Of a stretch of 64,000 bases of DNA, positions 37,639 to 48,300 are shown piece by piece (the first letter of the stretch is position 1; each line of letters opens with the position of its first letter). A program made the translations under genes and the position numbers. The notes under the pieces are model-generated. The model made no database searches. It had not been told where the DNA came from and saw nothing but the letters and a program-made list of their open reading frames with translations. Origin of the DNA: Hyphomonas pacifica (lineage in GTDB: Bacteria; Pseudomonadota; Alphaproteobacteria; Caulobacterales; Hyphomonadaceae); assembly GCF_000682675.1 (NCBI RefSeq), contig NZ_AWFA01000012.1, forward strand, positions 1 through 64,000, read 5' to 3'.

Positions 37639-37764
37639 CGGGAATAAACTTTCAGGAACACTAGGGCAGATGTATTGCTTAACTCTCTACACAATTTGCC
37701 AAGCGCTCTGAATTCATTTGGATTTGTATATCTAGACGGTATGGATCTTAAGGATTCCCGGCCT

Positions 37765-39243
37765 TTACAGGGGTGTCCCGTCTGCGGGCCGCATCCTGTT
37801 GAGGCGCAACAGAATGCTTCTGATGGCGCGTGAAAGCTCCGCGAACAGCGGGTGACGCAGCGCCCAGAGTGCCAACAGCCAGCAGGGGCAGGCAATGGCT
37901 ACTGCCGCTATGCTTCCCATGATGCCAATCTGATCAAAGCCGCCTGCGTGCCAGATGATCACTGCCGGGCCTGCGATAGCCGCAAGCGTTGAGAGTAGGC
38001 TGAGTTTCAAAGCCCGCAGCAGGTCCAGCCAGCTGAACTTTGCGACATAGGCTTTGACGAAGTGGGTCGACAGGATGACGTTGATCGCCACGATCGGCCA
38101 GGTTGCCCAGGCGACGGCCTCCAGCCCGAATTGAGCGCTGACGGCGATGATTGGCAGGGCGATACAGGATTGCAGGATAGAAAGCATGAACGCCTTGCGC
38201 ACGGCCCCTGCCGCTACCAGGATCGGATAGTTGATACCGGGCGGAAAGTTCAACAAAAGGCCACCCGCGATAATCTGTACGAGGGGAATGGTCTCCAGCC
38301 ACTGGTCTCCCAGAAATACACGGATCAGAGGATTGGCCAGAAGGATGATCATTGCCAGACATGGCCAGATCAGGCCGCTGATCCGCTCCACAGCAGCCAG
38401 ATAATATCGCCGCATATCTCCCTTTTCGCGGGCGGCCTTCGAGAAGGCCGGCAAGGCGGCCGCGTTTACACCCGCCATGATTGTACGTTCCGGAAACTGA
38501 GAGATCATCGACGCGCGGTTCAGCAGCCCCACCATGGCGGGCGTCATGAAAACACCGACTGTCATCACCGAGATAACCTCTGATGCGCGCTGGACGATGC
38601 CCGTTCCCCCACTGAAGATGCTGAAAGAGAGGATTTCCTTCCAGAATTTCAGCGAAGGGCGGAAAATCTCGAAGCTCGGGCGGAAGTAAACCAGCAGCAC
38701 AGTCCCGACAATTGCGGAGACGACCTGGGCGTAGGCAAAGCTCATATAGCTGGCACCGATATAGGCCGTCACGATCAGCGTAACTGAATTGACCAGTGTG
38801 GAAATGATGTTGACCACAGCGAGCTTTCCAAAGGCGAGGTCACGAGCCAGCAATGCGTGCAGAGGGTACACGATCGCGCCCACAGCGAATGGCGCCGCGC
38901 ACACCTGAAGGTAAATTCCCAACCCCGGAGTATTGAAGGCAACCGCCAGAAATGGTGATGAAAGCAAAAGGCCAACAAGAATGACCGCTGTCAGTATAAG
39001 GTTCATCGTGAAGACGGCGCGCGCTTTACCCGTCGTCAGTTCAGGGGTCTGGATAATATAGGCAGACGTGCCGACGTCCCGCAGGGTATTCGCCAGCAGA
39101 AGGGCTGCGCCGCCAAGAACGGTGACGCCAAACTCTGCCGGGTTGATAATGCGCGCAACGACCGCGGTGGTAAGCAGAGTGAAAACTGTCGTGAGATATT
39201 TGTCCGCTGTAGCGATTACGACAGCTATCCTGACTTTATCCAT
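37765..39243 (-). CDS. Wzx/MATE-like (MOP superfamily) lipid or oligosaccharide flippase
   Basis: The 492-residue integral membrane protein has roughly 12-14 hydrophobic spans. Its N-terminal half resembles polysaccharide biosynthesis/export flippases, with an ARIINPAEFG stretch near residue 30 and the matching RDVGTSAYIIQ region that follow the first span in Wzx-type proteins. Such proteins flip lipid-linked oligosaccharides, and MATE relatives flip drugs and lipopeptide precursors, across the inner membrane. Here it lies between the carrier-protein activator and the thioesterase gene, so it probably moves the polyketide-peptide or a precursor across the membrane. GGGGA seven bases before the ATG is a good ribosome site. 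A role in exopolysaccharide unrelated to the cluster is the alternative, although no glycosyltransferase is nearby. Confidence 0.85.
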   Translation of the reverse strand: MDKVRIAVVIATADKYLTTVFTLLTTAVVARIINPAEFGVTVLGGAALLLANTLRDVGTSAYIIQTPELTTGKARAVFTMNLILTAVILVGLLLSSPFLAVAFNTPGLGIYLQVCAAPFAVGAIVYPLHALLARDLAFGKLAVVNIISTLVNSVTLIVTAYIGASYMSFAYAQVVSAIVGTVLLVYFRPSFEIFRPSLKFWKEILSFSIFSGGTGIVQRASEVISVMTVGVFMTPAMVGLLNRASMISQFPERTIMAGVNAAALPAFSKAAREKGDMRRYYLAAVERISGLIWPCLAMIILLANPLIRVFLGDQWLETIPLVQIIAGGLLLNFPPGINYPILVAAGAVRKAFMLSILQSCIALPIIAVSAQFGLEAVAWATWPIVAINVILSTHFVKAYVAKFSWLDLLRALKLSLLSTLAAIAGPAVIIWHAGGFDQIGIMGSIAAVAIACPCWLLALWALRHPLFAELSRAIRSILLRLNRMRPADGTPL

Positions 39244-39337
39244 TCGGCGTCCCCGATTCGATGCGCATCCCGTTTAACCTCTGGATGAGGTGGACGGGTA
39301 AGGTCATCACATTATCTGCATAGTCCATGCCGGACGG

Positions 39338-40135
39338 TCAGGTTATTCGAAAAAACCTGAACCGGCATATTTCCTTGGGGACAGCAGCCGTGGCCCGATA
39401 GCCCTGGATTGCAGGAAAGTCATGAATTTCAAACTTCTGGAGTTGGGCGGCGTCTTCTTCGGCCCGATGCAGGCAGGCGGGCTGGCAAGGGTCCACATTA
39501 ACCTCGAAATGGTCAAGAGGCACGCCCAGACCGCGCCCGTCAGCCTTGATCAACGCTTCCTTTCGCGCCCAGCAGGCAAAAAAGCCATCAAGCTGACGAT
39601 CCAAAGGAAGAGAAAGCAAATTGGCCGTCTCAGGAGGCGAGAATGTATTGCGGGCCATGCTCTGGAAATCATCAAAGGCCCTGATTTCTTCAATATCTGC
39701 GCCAATATCTCCCGAAGTTGCGGTAGCCAGCAGCGCCCATGCACCCGAATGAGACAAGTTGAAGTGGAGCAATGGCGCAGAGCCTGCTGGACTAAGCAGA
39801 GAAGGTTTGCCTTGCGGTCCAGTGACAAACTCCAAATCCCGCGCATTGCCAGCTCCGCATGTGCTCAGAACCAGCCGCAGGAAGCCATGCGCGGCGATAT
39901 AGCGGGTTCGGTGAAGCGGAAAATGAAAGCGGTTCGCCCTGGCCGTTTCGGCAGGAGACAACAGGCTGGCCAGATGTTCCAGTGGGATAGGCGGCAGGTC
40001 CGTGGGCATAAGCCAGAGGTGGACTTCATCCAAATAGGGGCGCAGCAAATCACCTGCATCACCGGTCTCAGCTTTCAGTAGGTTCCGTGCAGGAAAATCT
40101 TCAAAGATTGTGGGAAGTGTCCCTGTTTGGGTCAT
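39338..40135 (-). CDS. Sfp-type 4'-phosphopantetheinyl transferase
   Basis: This enzyme transfers the phosphopantetheine arm of CoA to the carrier-domain serines and is needed for every ACP and PCP of the cluster. The chosen product has 265 residues. Visible family motifs are LSHS (127-130), the Mg-binding GADIEE (145-150) and WARKEALIKADGRG (189-202). The reading frame is open for another 32 codons upstream to 40231, but that extension is AT-rich and without conserved sequence, so I place the start at the ATG at 40135. No strong ribosome site is visible there. It is the first gene of the minus arm and diverges from NRPS1. The 94-nt gap to the flippase holds nothing recognisable. Confidence 0.93.
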   Translation of the reverse strand: MTQTGTLPTIFEDFPARNLLKAETGDAGDLLRPYLDEVHLWLMPTDLPPIPLEHLASLLSPAETARANRFHFPLHRTRYIAAHGFLRLVLSTCGAGNARDLEFVTGPQGKPSLLSPAGSAPLLHFNLSHSGAWALLATATSGDIGADIEEIRAFDDFQSMARNTFSPPETANLLSLPLDRQLDGFFACWARKEALIKADGRGLGVPLDHFEVNVDPCQPACLHRAEEDAAQLQKFEIHDFPAIQGYRATAAVPKEICRFRFFRIT

Positions 40136-40416
40136 TTTGCTCGCAAGATTAATTTTGGCGGTTCTAAAATAAATCGCCGTGTCGTTGACTTGTTCTAAAC
40201 TGCTATGGCAATGCCTGCCATATTGGAGCATGTTGGGGAAACCTGCGCTATTACTTAAAAGGTGATATGCTCGGGGGTGGGACGCCCATTACTTTTGATT
40301 GAATATTTTAGGCTTGGTCCAGGCTCTTTTGGAGGGGACGTAGATTACATTCGGGCAGGGGACGCAACTTGATCACATTCGAGTCCAGCTGAGTCGGTTG
40401 CAATCGTGTAGTTAAC
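40136..40416. promoter_or_regulatory. Divergent intergenic region between the two arms of the cluster
   Basis: This 281-bp, locally AT-rich stretch separates the phosphopantetheinyl transferase (minus) from NRPS1 (plus) and must hold both promoters unless there are internal ones. A TTGACT at about 40189-40194 and an AT-rich TATTTT near 40305 are possible elements, but neither has a well-spaced partner. GGGGACG occurs twice, in direct orientation, in the 90 nt before NRPS1 (in the ggaggggacg and gcaggggacg contexts, 24 nt apart), a possible binding-site repeat. NRPS1 has no clear Shine-Dalgarno sequence. Confidence 0.5.
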
Positions 40417-43400
40417 ATGGACATCGACCAATTTATACAGGATCTTGCCAAGCGCGATGTGACCCTCTGGGCCTCGGATGACAAGATACGCTTTCGCGGG
40501 CCCAAGGGGGCTTTGCGCGATAGTGACAAGACCGTGCTTCGGAATAATCAAACGGCCATTCTGGCGGCCCTGCAGGCGCGCGAGGTTACGCGGGACATTC
40601 CGCTTTCAGACGGGCAGAGGTCCTTATGGTTTGTATACTGGCAGGCGCCGCTTAATTCCGCTTACAACCTGTCTGTCGCCTGGAGGGTGAAAGGCCGTAT
40701 GGAGCCGGCTGTACTTGAGCAGGCCTTCCAAAAGGTGCTTGAGCGGCATGCTCCTTTGCGTGCCTGTTTCCCTGTTGTGGCAGGGAACCCTGTCCAGCGC
40801 ATTCCGCGATCCCGCAAGGTGCGTCTTAAGCATTATCGGGTGGAGCATTGCTCGGAGCAGGAAGTCCTGGATCAGGTCAAACAGGTGCACAAACGCCCGT
40901 TCAATCTTGTTGATGGCCCTGTCTGCCGACTGGCCCTGTTTCGCGTGGCTGAAAACGATCACATCATCCTATTCGAGGCGCATCATATCGTCTGTGATGC
41001 GACGGCCAGCGCTGTGGCCTGTCACGATCTGAAACAGTTTTACAATGATCTTATGGGCGGTCTTGATACGCAAATGTCGTCTAAACAGGCAACTTATCCG
41101 GACTATGTGGCCACCCAGAGAGCGGAGCTTTCCGGGCCGAGAGGAAAGGCCCTGATTGCTCATTGGCGAGATGTTCTGAAGGCGCCATTACCAATCATGG
41201 AATTGCCCACGGATCGGCCTCGACCCGTCAACCGTACATTCCGCGGCAGCACGATACAGCGAACCTTGTCGCCTGAGCTTGCCTCCAAGCTCGACAAGAC
41301 CATCAAGGACATGCACACGACACGGCCAACCGTTCTTATGGCAACCTATGCCGTCCTGCTGGGGCAATTGGCTGACCTTGACGACGTGATTATCGGCAGC
41401 CCCTTTCTGGGCCGGACTGAAGAGTGTTTCAGTCATACAGTTGGCCACTTTGCTAATCCCTTGCCGATCCGATTCACCCTCACGCCGGGCAAAAGATTCC
41501 TAAGGCTAGTTGAAGAAACCAGAGACCGGATGCTGGATGCGCTGGATCATCAGGACATGCCGCTAATGAGGCTTGTTGACACGCTCAATCCGCCGCGCGT
41601 CTCCTCGCACATGCCGTTCTTTGATGTCCTGTTCACCTATATCCAGTACGAGCATGTCCTGGGTCGCAGCAAGGAGATGCCGTTTACCGGCGCCGAGGAA
41701 GGGTGTTCAGAAGAGTCTTATCCCATTCCGCAAATGGAGGGTCAGTTCGACCTGTCCCTGCGGTTTGAGGATACAGGGTCTGATCTCGTAGTGTATTGGG
41801 GATATGATACAGATCTTTATGATCGCGCTACGGTGGAAGCCATGGCCGAGCGTTTTGAAGCGATACTGTCTGATTTTGTTACAGATTGCACGCGTCCGAT
41901 TGATGTATTTCAACCGGCAAGCTCCTTGCAAGCAGCTTCTGATAATAGTCAGGAGAGCGAAATGGACGTGAATACCCTTTTCGGGAGATTGGCAGACAGG
42001 GGGGTTACTCTGTCGCTGGATGGAGATCAGCTGCGGATCAATGCCCCAAAAGGTGCGATTGATGGACCCTTGCGCAATGAACTCGTCGCTATGAAGCCGG
42101 CGATCATGGCTGCTCTTCAGTCTGATGCGTCTGGTCAGGCAGGTGATCTTGACCACAAAACAGGTTTGCCCCTGTCTTTCGCGCAGCAAAGACTGTGGTT
42201 CTTGAGTCGTCTCGATCCCATGAGCACAGCCTTCAATGTTGGATCTGCGGCCTGGATAGATGGGCCACTCCAGCCAGCAAAGATCATCACGGCTTTCACC
42301 CACCTGGCCAAGCGTCATGATGCGTTGCGCATGCGCTTCAAGGAAGTTGAAGGCAATCCGGTGGCTGAGATCGTCGATACGCTTCTTCCTAGTTATGAAT
42401 ATATCGATTTGGCACATGTCGCGCCTGAAGATCAGGAAAGTGAAGTGCAGCGGATCATTGATCAACGCCTGCAGCAGCCTTTTGATCTTGGCACCGGGCC
42501 TCTTGCCACCTTCACGCTGATCCGAGTCAACGACACCCGCCATGCTACCCTATTTATGGCTCATCACATCATCGTTGACGGCTGGTCTCTGGCTCTGGCA
42601 CACCGGGAAGTCGTGGATATTTATGATGCCCTGGTAGAGGGGCGTGAGCCGGATTTGCCGCCAGTTAGCGGGCAGGCGACGGATCATGCCCGTCGCGAGC
42701 GACGCATGGCGGTTTCCACAGAATGGAAGGCGCATGTCGATTTCTGGCGTGAGGAATTGCGCGGCGCTCCGGCTGTTATCGACCTGCCGACAGACCGTCG
42801 CCGCCCCGCCAATCAGACCTATAAGGGCGCGCGTCTGATCGAACGTTTCGATGCGCAGATGTTCGATCAGTTGAATTCATTGGCCCGGTCCCAGGGTGTA
42901 ACGCTTTTCATGCTGTTGATGGCGGGCTGGGCGGCTACGCTCTACCGATATAGCGGCCAGTCCGACATTGTGCTCGGGTCTCCGCATGCCAACCGTAATG
43001 GTGCAGACCAGGAAGGCATGATTGGCTGTCTGATCAACAATATGGTCCTGCGGTGCCGTATCAATGGCGAACTCAGCTTCAGCGATTACCTCAAGGAAAT
43101 TCGCCTCACGACACTCGGCTCTCTTGAGCATAGCGAGCTTCCGTTCGACCTTCTGGTCGATACGGTAAACCCCGAACGCAGCGCCAGCCATGCGCCGATC
43201 TTCCAGGCGCTGTTCAGCCTGATGAGTTTCCCTAAAATTGAGCATGGCTTCAAGGATACCGAGGTAGAGGCAATTCCGTCAGGCACGGGGGCATCGCGTT
43301 ATGACCTGTCCCTAGATTGCGTTGATTTCGGCGGCGAATTGCTGACGCAGTATGAATATTCGACAGATCTGTTTGACGCGGCCACGATAGAGCGACTGCA

Positions 43401-45384
43401 TAGCCACTACAAAATGCTGCTTCAGTCTGCGATTGCTGACCCGTCAGTTCCGGTCAACGCCTTGCAGATGCTGACAGCGGATGACCGCGCGTCCATCGCA
43501 GATGCCAACACACGAACAGTTCGGGAGTTTGACCGCTCCGCCACAGCGCTCGACATGATCGAGGCGTGTGCGCGCGACTATGCGGATCAGGGTGCGATTA
43601 CCGATGCGGCGGAAACGCTCAGTTACGCCGACATGGATCGCCGGGCGAACCAGCTGGCCAATCTGCTGCGTGCGCAGGGCATAGATAAGGGCAGTCTGGT
43701 GGCGGTCAGTCTTGGCCGCAGCGCCATGTTGCCGGTTGCGCTTCTGGCCGTCTGGAAAGCAGGCGGCGCTTATCTGCCCCTGGACCCGAAACACCCTGAG
43801 GAGCGGGTAAATGGTATCGTGTCCGATGCCGGAGTTGACCTGATCCTGACAGATACATCTGCGGTCGGACAATTTTCTGCCCAACCCTCTGTCTTGTCGC
43901 TGGACGCTGCCGCAGAGCAGATTGCCTCCATGTCGCAAACTGCGCCGGCACGGACAACCGCGCCGGAAGATGTTGCCTATGTGATCTATACATCAGGCTC
44001 TACCGGGCGGCCGAAGGGCGTTGAGGTTGAGCATCGCAATCTTGCGGCCTTCCTTGTCGCGATGCGTGATGAGCCCGGTATTAAGCCCGGTCAGACATTG
44101 CTGTCGGTGACCACACCGTCCTTTGATATTTTTGGTCTTGAGGCATGGTTGCCGCTGAGCAGCGGGGCGCGCATGGTTGTCGCCACGCGAGAGACTGCGC
44201 TGGATGGCCGGGCTCTTGCTGCGCTGATGGACAGCGAAGGCGTGGATATCTTGCAGGCGACGCCTGCGACCTGGAATGTGCTGATCGAGACGGGCTGGAA
44301 AGGCCGCGAAGGCATGAAGGCGCTCTGTGGTGGTGAGTCTCTGCCGCATGCGCTGGCCGAGGGTCTGGTTCAGCGTGTGGGCGAGGTGTGGAACATGTAT
44401 GGCCCGACCGAGACAACAATCTGGTCCACCGTGCAGCGTATCACCAAGGCGGATGATGCGGCGAGCATCGGCAAGCCGATTGCGAACACACGCACCTATA
44501 TTCTTGATGATCAGGGCAATCCTGTTCCGCCCGGCGCAATTGGCGAACTCTGCATCGGTGGTGAAGGCGTGGCACGCGGCTATCGCGGACGGCAGGATCT
44601 CACCGATGAGCGGTACATGACGCTGAACCTTCCGGGACACGATGAGGAGCGCATCTATCGCACCGGGGACTTTGCCCGCGAGACGGCAGATGGGCGGCTC
44701 ATCTATCTTGGGCGCCGGGACTTCCAGGTGAAGATCCGCGGCTTCCGTATTGAACTGGGCGAGATCGAATCCGAACTCGGCGCTATTGAAAGCATCGCGG
44801 AATGTGCTGTCGTTGCGCATGAGCGCGCGCCCGGAGATCATCACTTGGTGGCATATGTCGTGCCGTCTCAAGGTCGTACGATTGATTCCGGCCTGATCCG
44901 GGCTGCGCTGCGCGAGAAGCTGCCGAACTATATGGTGCCATCCTATGTCGTTGCGATGGACACCTTCCCGCTGACGCCCAATCTCAAGGTTGATCGCAAG
45001 GCGCTGCCTGCGCCCCAGGAAGAGCAGGCTCCAGCCCCGACTGCAAATGACATCATCATGTCACCTGCTGAACGGAGTGTTGCTGACATCTGGCGCGGTA
45101 TTCTTGGCGTCTCGCATATCGGCCTGAATGACAATTTCTTTGATATCGGCGGACATTCAATGCTGATGGTCCGGCTGCATGAACGCCTGCGTAGTGAGTT
45201 GGGAGCCAATATCGCGCTTATCGAATTGTTCCAGCGTACAACAGTTGCGCAGCAGGCGGCAGTTATTCCGCGTAATGATGGTGTCAAGACCGCACCTGGC
45301 AAGCCGGAACAGCCTGTCCTTGTTGCCAAATCAGACCGCCTGTCACGTGCCAAAGAGAGGGCTGAACGACTTCGCCATGGATAA
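40417..45384 (+). CDS. NRPS1: docking-C-docking-C-A(Gly)-PCP
   Basis: The protein has 1655 residues. A TubC-type N-terminal docking domain (1-55) is followed by condensation domain C1 (about 60-500) with HHIVCDA at 189-195, an Ala where HHxxxDG has Gly. A second complete TubC-type docking segment (516-568) and a canonical C2 (about 580-1010, HHIIVDG 716-722) come next. The adenylation domain (about 1040-1530; YTSGSTGRPKG 1191-1201, YGPTET 1328-1333) gives the specificity residues D-I-L-Q-L-G-M-I-W, nearly the known glycine code. The PCP has Ser1581 in GGHS. It is the first gene of the plus arm and should take the acyl chain from M6. C1 has no adenylation or carrier partner of its own. The start is the ATG at 40417, which begins the docking domain exactly. 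The stop overlaps the next gene by eight bases. Confidence 0.94.
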   Translation: MDIDQFIQDLAKRDVTLWASDDKIRFRGPKGALRDSDKTVLRNNQTAILAALQAREVTRDIPLSDGQRSLWFVYWQAPLNSAYNLSVAWRVKGRMEPAVLEQAFQKVLERHAPLRACFPVVAGNPVQRIPRSRKVRLKHYRVEHCSEQEVLDQVKQVHKRPFNLVDGPVCRLALFRVAENDHIILFEAHHIVCDATASAVACHDLKQFYNDLMGGLDTQMSSKQATYPDYVATQRAELSGPRGKALIAHWRDVLKAPLPIMELPTDRPRPVNRTFRGSTIQRTLSPELASKLDKTIKDMHTTRPTVLMATYAVLLGQLADLDDVIIGSPFLGRTEECFSHTVGHFANPLPIRFTLTPGKRFLRLVEETRDRMLDALDHQDMPLMRLVDTLNPPRVSSHMPFFDVLFTYIQYEHVLGRSKEMPFTGAEEGCSEESYPIPQMEGQFDLSLRFEDTGSDLVVYWGYDTDLYDRATVEAMAERFEAILSDFVTDCTRPIDVFQPASSLQAASDNSQESEMDVNTLFGRLADRGVTLSLDGDQLRINAPKGAIDGPLRNELVAMKPAIMAALQSDASGQAGDLDHKTGLPLSFAQQRLWFLSRLDPMSTAFNVGSAAWIDGPLQPAKIITAFTHLAKRHDALRMRFKEVEGNPVAEIVDTLLPSYEYIDLAHVAPEDQESEVQRIIDQRLQQPFDLGTGPLATFTLIRVNDTRHATLFMAHHIIVDGWSLALAHREVVDIYDALVEGREPDLPPVSGQATDHARRERRMAVSTEWKAHVDFWREELRGAPAVIDLPTDRRRPANQTYKGARLIERFDAQMFDQLNSLARSQGVTLFMLLMAGWAATLYRYSGQSDIVLGSPHANRNGADQEGMIGCLINNMVLRCRINGELSFSDYLKEIRLTTLGSLEHSELPFDLLVDTVNPERSASHAPIFQALFSLMSFPKIEHGFKDTEVEAIPSGTGASRYDLSLDCVDFGGELLTQYEYSTDLFDAATIERLHSHYKMLLQSAIADPSVPVNALQMLTADDRASIADANTRTVREFDRSATALDMIEACARDYADQGAITDAAETLSYADMDRRANQLANLLRAQGIDKGSLVAVSLGRSAMLPVALLAVWKAGGAYLPLDPKHPEERVNGIVSDAGVDLILTDTSAVGQFSAQPSVLSLDAAAEQIASMSQTAPARTTAPEDVAYVIYTSGSTGRPKGVEVEHRNLAAFLVAMRDEPGIKPGQTLLSVTTPSFDIFGLEAWLPLSSGARMVVATRETALDGRALAALMDSEGVDILQATPATWNVLIETGWKGREGMKALCGGESLPHALAEGLVQRVGEVWNMYGPTETTIWSTVQRITKADDAASIGKPIANTRTYILDDQGNPVPPGAIGELCIGGEGVARGYRGRQDLTDERYMTLNLPGHDEERIYRTGDFARETADGRLIYLGRRDFQVKIRGFRIELGEIESELGAIESIAECAVVAHERAPGDHHLVAYVVPSQGRTIDSGLIRAALREKLPNYMVPSYVVAMDTFPLTPNLKVDRKALPAPQEEQAPAPTANDIIMSPAERSVADIWRGILGVSHIGLNDNFFDIGGHSMLMVRLHERLRSELGANIALIELFQRTTVAQQAAVIPRNDGVKTAPGKPEQPVLVAKSDRLSRAKERAERLRHG
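41951..41964 (+). promoter_or_regulatory. Internal ribosome site and ATG inside NRPS1, before the second docking domain
   Basis: AGGAG at 41951-41955 lies six bases ahead of an in-frame ATG at 41962. That ATG is the exact first residue of the second TubC-type docking domain (MDVNTLFGRL). Initiation here would give a separate 1140-residue docking-C-A-PCP protein. It looks like a fusion scar of two formerly separate genes, or a working second start. Confidence 0.6.
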
Positions 45385-48300
45385 GACTCGTCAATCTTCA
45401 GATTTTCCGGCACACGCCATCGCCATTGTAGGGATGGCGGGACGATTTCCGGATGCGCCGGATCTGGACAGTTTCTGGCGCAATGTTGTCGAAGGACATG
45501 AGTCCCTGCGCACCTTTGATGCCGAAAGCATGGCAGCTGCCGGGATTCCGCCTGAACTTCAGGCCAATCCGGATTTCGTGCCGAAGGGAACCGTGCTTGA
45601 CGATACGGATATGTTCGATGCGGACTTTTTCGGAGTGTCTGCCGGGGAAGCGCGGATCATTGATCCACAGCAGCGTATCTTTCTGGAATGCGCCTGGGAG
45701 GCGCTTGAACATGCCGGTTACGCGCCCGGGCAGATAGAAGATCCGGTCGGCGTCTATGCCGGCACAGGCATGAATACGTATCTGATGGCGCATATCCTGT
45801 CGGACAGGTCTGTTGCAGAGACTGCTGGCGGGTATCAACTGATGCTCGGCAATGACAAGGACTTCCTCTGTACACGAGTAAGCTACAAGCTGGACCTGCG
45901 CGGACCAAGCGCCACGGTGCAGACGGCCTGTTCTACCTCTCTTGTGGCAGTTGAAATGGCCTGCCGCGCCCTTTCCCGCGGGGAGTGCGACATGGCATTG
46001 GCCGGGGGCGTGTCCATTAACTTCCCCAGCAGTACAGGATATCTTTACCAGGAGGGAATGATTTTCTCTCCTGACGGCCACTGTCGGCCTTTTGACGAAA
46101 AGGCCAAAGGTACGCGCGCCGGGGCAGGGGCGGGCGTGGTCACGCTGAAGCGTCTGGACGACGCGCTGCGGGATGGAGACACAATTCACGCCGTCATTCG
46201 TGGCATTGCCGTGAACAATGACGGCGCAGCGAAGGCGGGGTACACCGCCCCGTCAATTGATGGTCAGGCCGAAGTCATCGCCATGGCCCAGACGCTTGCG
46301 GACGTTGATCCTCGAACCATTGGTTATATCGAGGCGCACGGCACCGCCACGCCGCTAGGAGATCCGATCGAAATTGCGGCCCTGACGCAGGTCTTCCGTT
46401 ATGAGACAGATGATGTCGGCTTTTGCCGCCTGGGGTCACTGAAGGCCAATATCGGTCACCTCGACGCGGCGGCGGGTGTTGCGGGTTTGATCAAGGCGGC
46501 TCTGGTGCTGCGCGAAGGCGTCATTCCGCCTCTTGTTAATTATTCCCGCCCTAACCCAAAACTTGAATTGGACACCAGCCCGTTTGTTGCCAGCGCCGAA
46601 GCGACGGAATGGACCGGAAATGGCGCGCCGCGCCGCGCCGCCGTGAGTTCTTTCGGTATTGGCGGAACGAATGTCCATGCCGTGCTGGAGCAAGCACCCG
46701 TAGCTGTGCCGGCCATTGCCAGCAGAAAGCATCAGCTGCTCGTCCTCTCTGCCCGCACGAAAGAGGCGCTCACGACTGTGTCTTCCCGTCTGGCAGATCA
46801 TATCGGTAAAGGCACAAGCCAATCTCTCGCAGACATTGCCTGGACCCTTCAGGCCGGTCGAACTGAATTCCCTGTGCGCCGGTTTGTTATAGCTGGCGAT
46901 GGAGAGGAAGCCACGGCGGCCCTGTCGCGATCCTTCACGCCGCGTCGACACGAGGGTGGCGCTCGTCAGGTGGCCTTCCTGTTCAGTGGCCAAGGCAGCC
47001 AATATGCAGGTATGGGACAGGACCTTTATGCCGGAGAGCCCGTCTATCGCGCTGCGATTGATCAGTGTAACGGTATTCTGAAATATATGGATCTTGATCT
47101 GTGCAAGGTGTTGTTTGAAGGCAGTGATGAGGATCTTGCCAAGACCAGCATTGCGCAGCCAGCCTTGTTTGCCACCGAATATGCCATGGCAAAGCTCTGG
47201 CAGAGCTGGGGCGTCGAACCTGCTGCGATGATGGGGCACAGCATCGGCGAGTATGTTGCGGCGCATCTGGCGGGAGTCATGACTCTGGAAGAGGCGCTTC
47301 TCCTGGTCGCCGAACGTGGCCGCTTGATGCATGCCATGCCGGCGGGTGCCATGGCTACGGTACAATTAGGGGGCGATCAGGTGCGCTCGCGACTCCCAGA
47401 CGGCGTGGAGATTGCCGCCATCAACGCGCCTGAGCTGACCGCCATATCCGGATCTGCCAGCGAAGTGGAAGCGTTTCTGACGCGTCTTGAATCGGAGGGC
47501 GTTGGCGTGCGCCGTCTGCATACGTCGCATGCGTTCCATTCCTCCATGATGGAAGTAGCGCTAGAGCCCTTCCGCGCCGCGGCGGCGAAGGTCAATCTCA
47601 AGGAACCGCAAGTGCCATACATTTCCAATGTGACCGGCACATGGATCACGCCTGAACAGGCCGTTTCTCCCGACTATTATGCCAAGCATCTGCGTCAGGC
47701 TGTTCTGTTCGAGCAGGGCTTGCAGGAGCTTGCCCGAAACCCAGGTCTCTTCCTTCTGGAAGTCGGACCCGGGATTGCGCTTTCATCGCTTGCCGGCATT
47801 TCCCTGGATAACGCACAGCACCGCATCGCCTCGTCCATGCGTCATCCGCGTGACAGTCAGCATGACATGATACCGGCGCTCAACGCTGTAGGGGGCATGT
47901 GGGCCGCAGGCGTGCCGATTGACTGGGCGGCGCTTCACGGTGAAACTTCTTCAGTGCACCGCGTTCCTCTGCCAACATATCCTTTCGAGCGCACGCGTCA
48001 CTGGGTGGACCCAAAGCCTGATGGTGGGTTCATGCAGGCCTCTGCGGTTCAAGTAAATGACCCATTACTGGAAGTATTTTCACCTGAGGCCGGTCTCGGC
48101 CAATTCCTTCAGGCGCCGACATGGACACAGGTTCCTGCCGACACAATGCAGGCTCCGGCCTTCAGCGGAAAATGGGTCGTTCTGGCGGATAATGCCGCGT
48201 TTGGAAAAGCTCTGGCATCCGGTTTTGAGACAGGCGGTGCCGAGGCTTTGCTTGGTACACCATCAGGCACGTGTGCGGGAGATGCAGCAGACAGTATTCG

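Noticed and set aside
40136-40231. 32-codon N-terminal extension of the phosphopantetheinyl transferase
   Set aside because: The extension is AT-rich and unlike the family; it more likely belongs to the divergent promoter region.
45179-45376. Upstream in-frame extension of M7 with a start at 45179
   Set aside because: It lies wholly inside NRPS1, has no PKS-like sequence, and the ATG at 45377 gives the usual short N-terminus before the KS.
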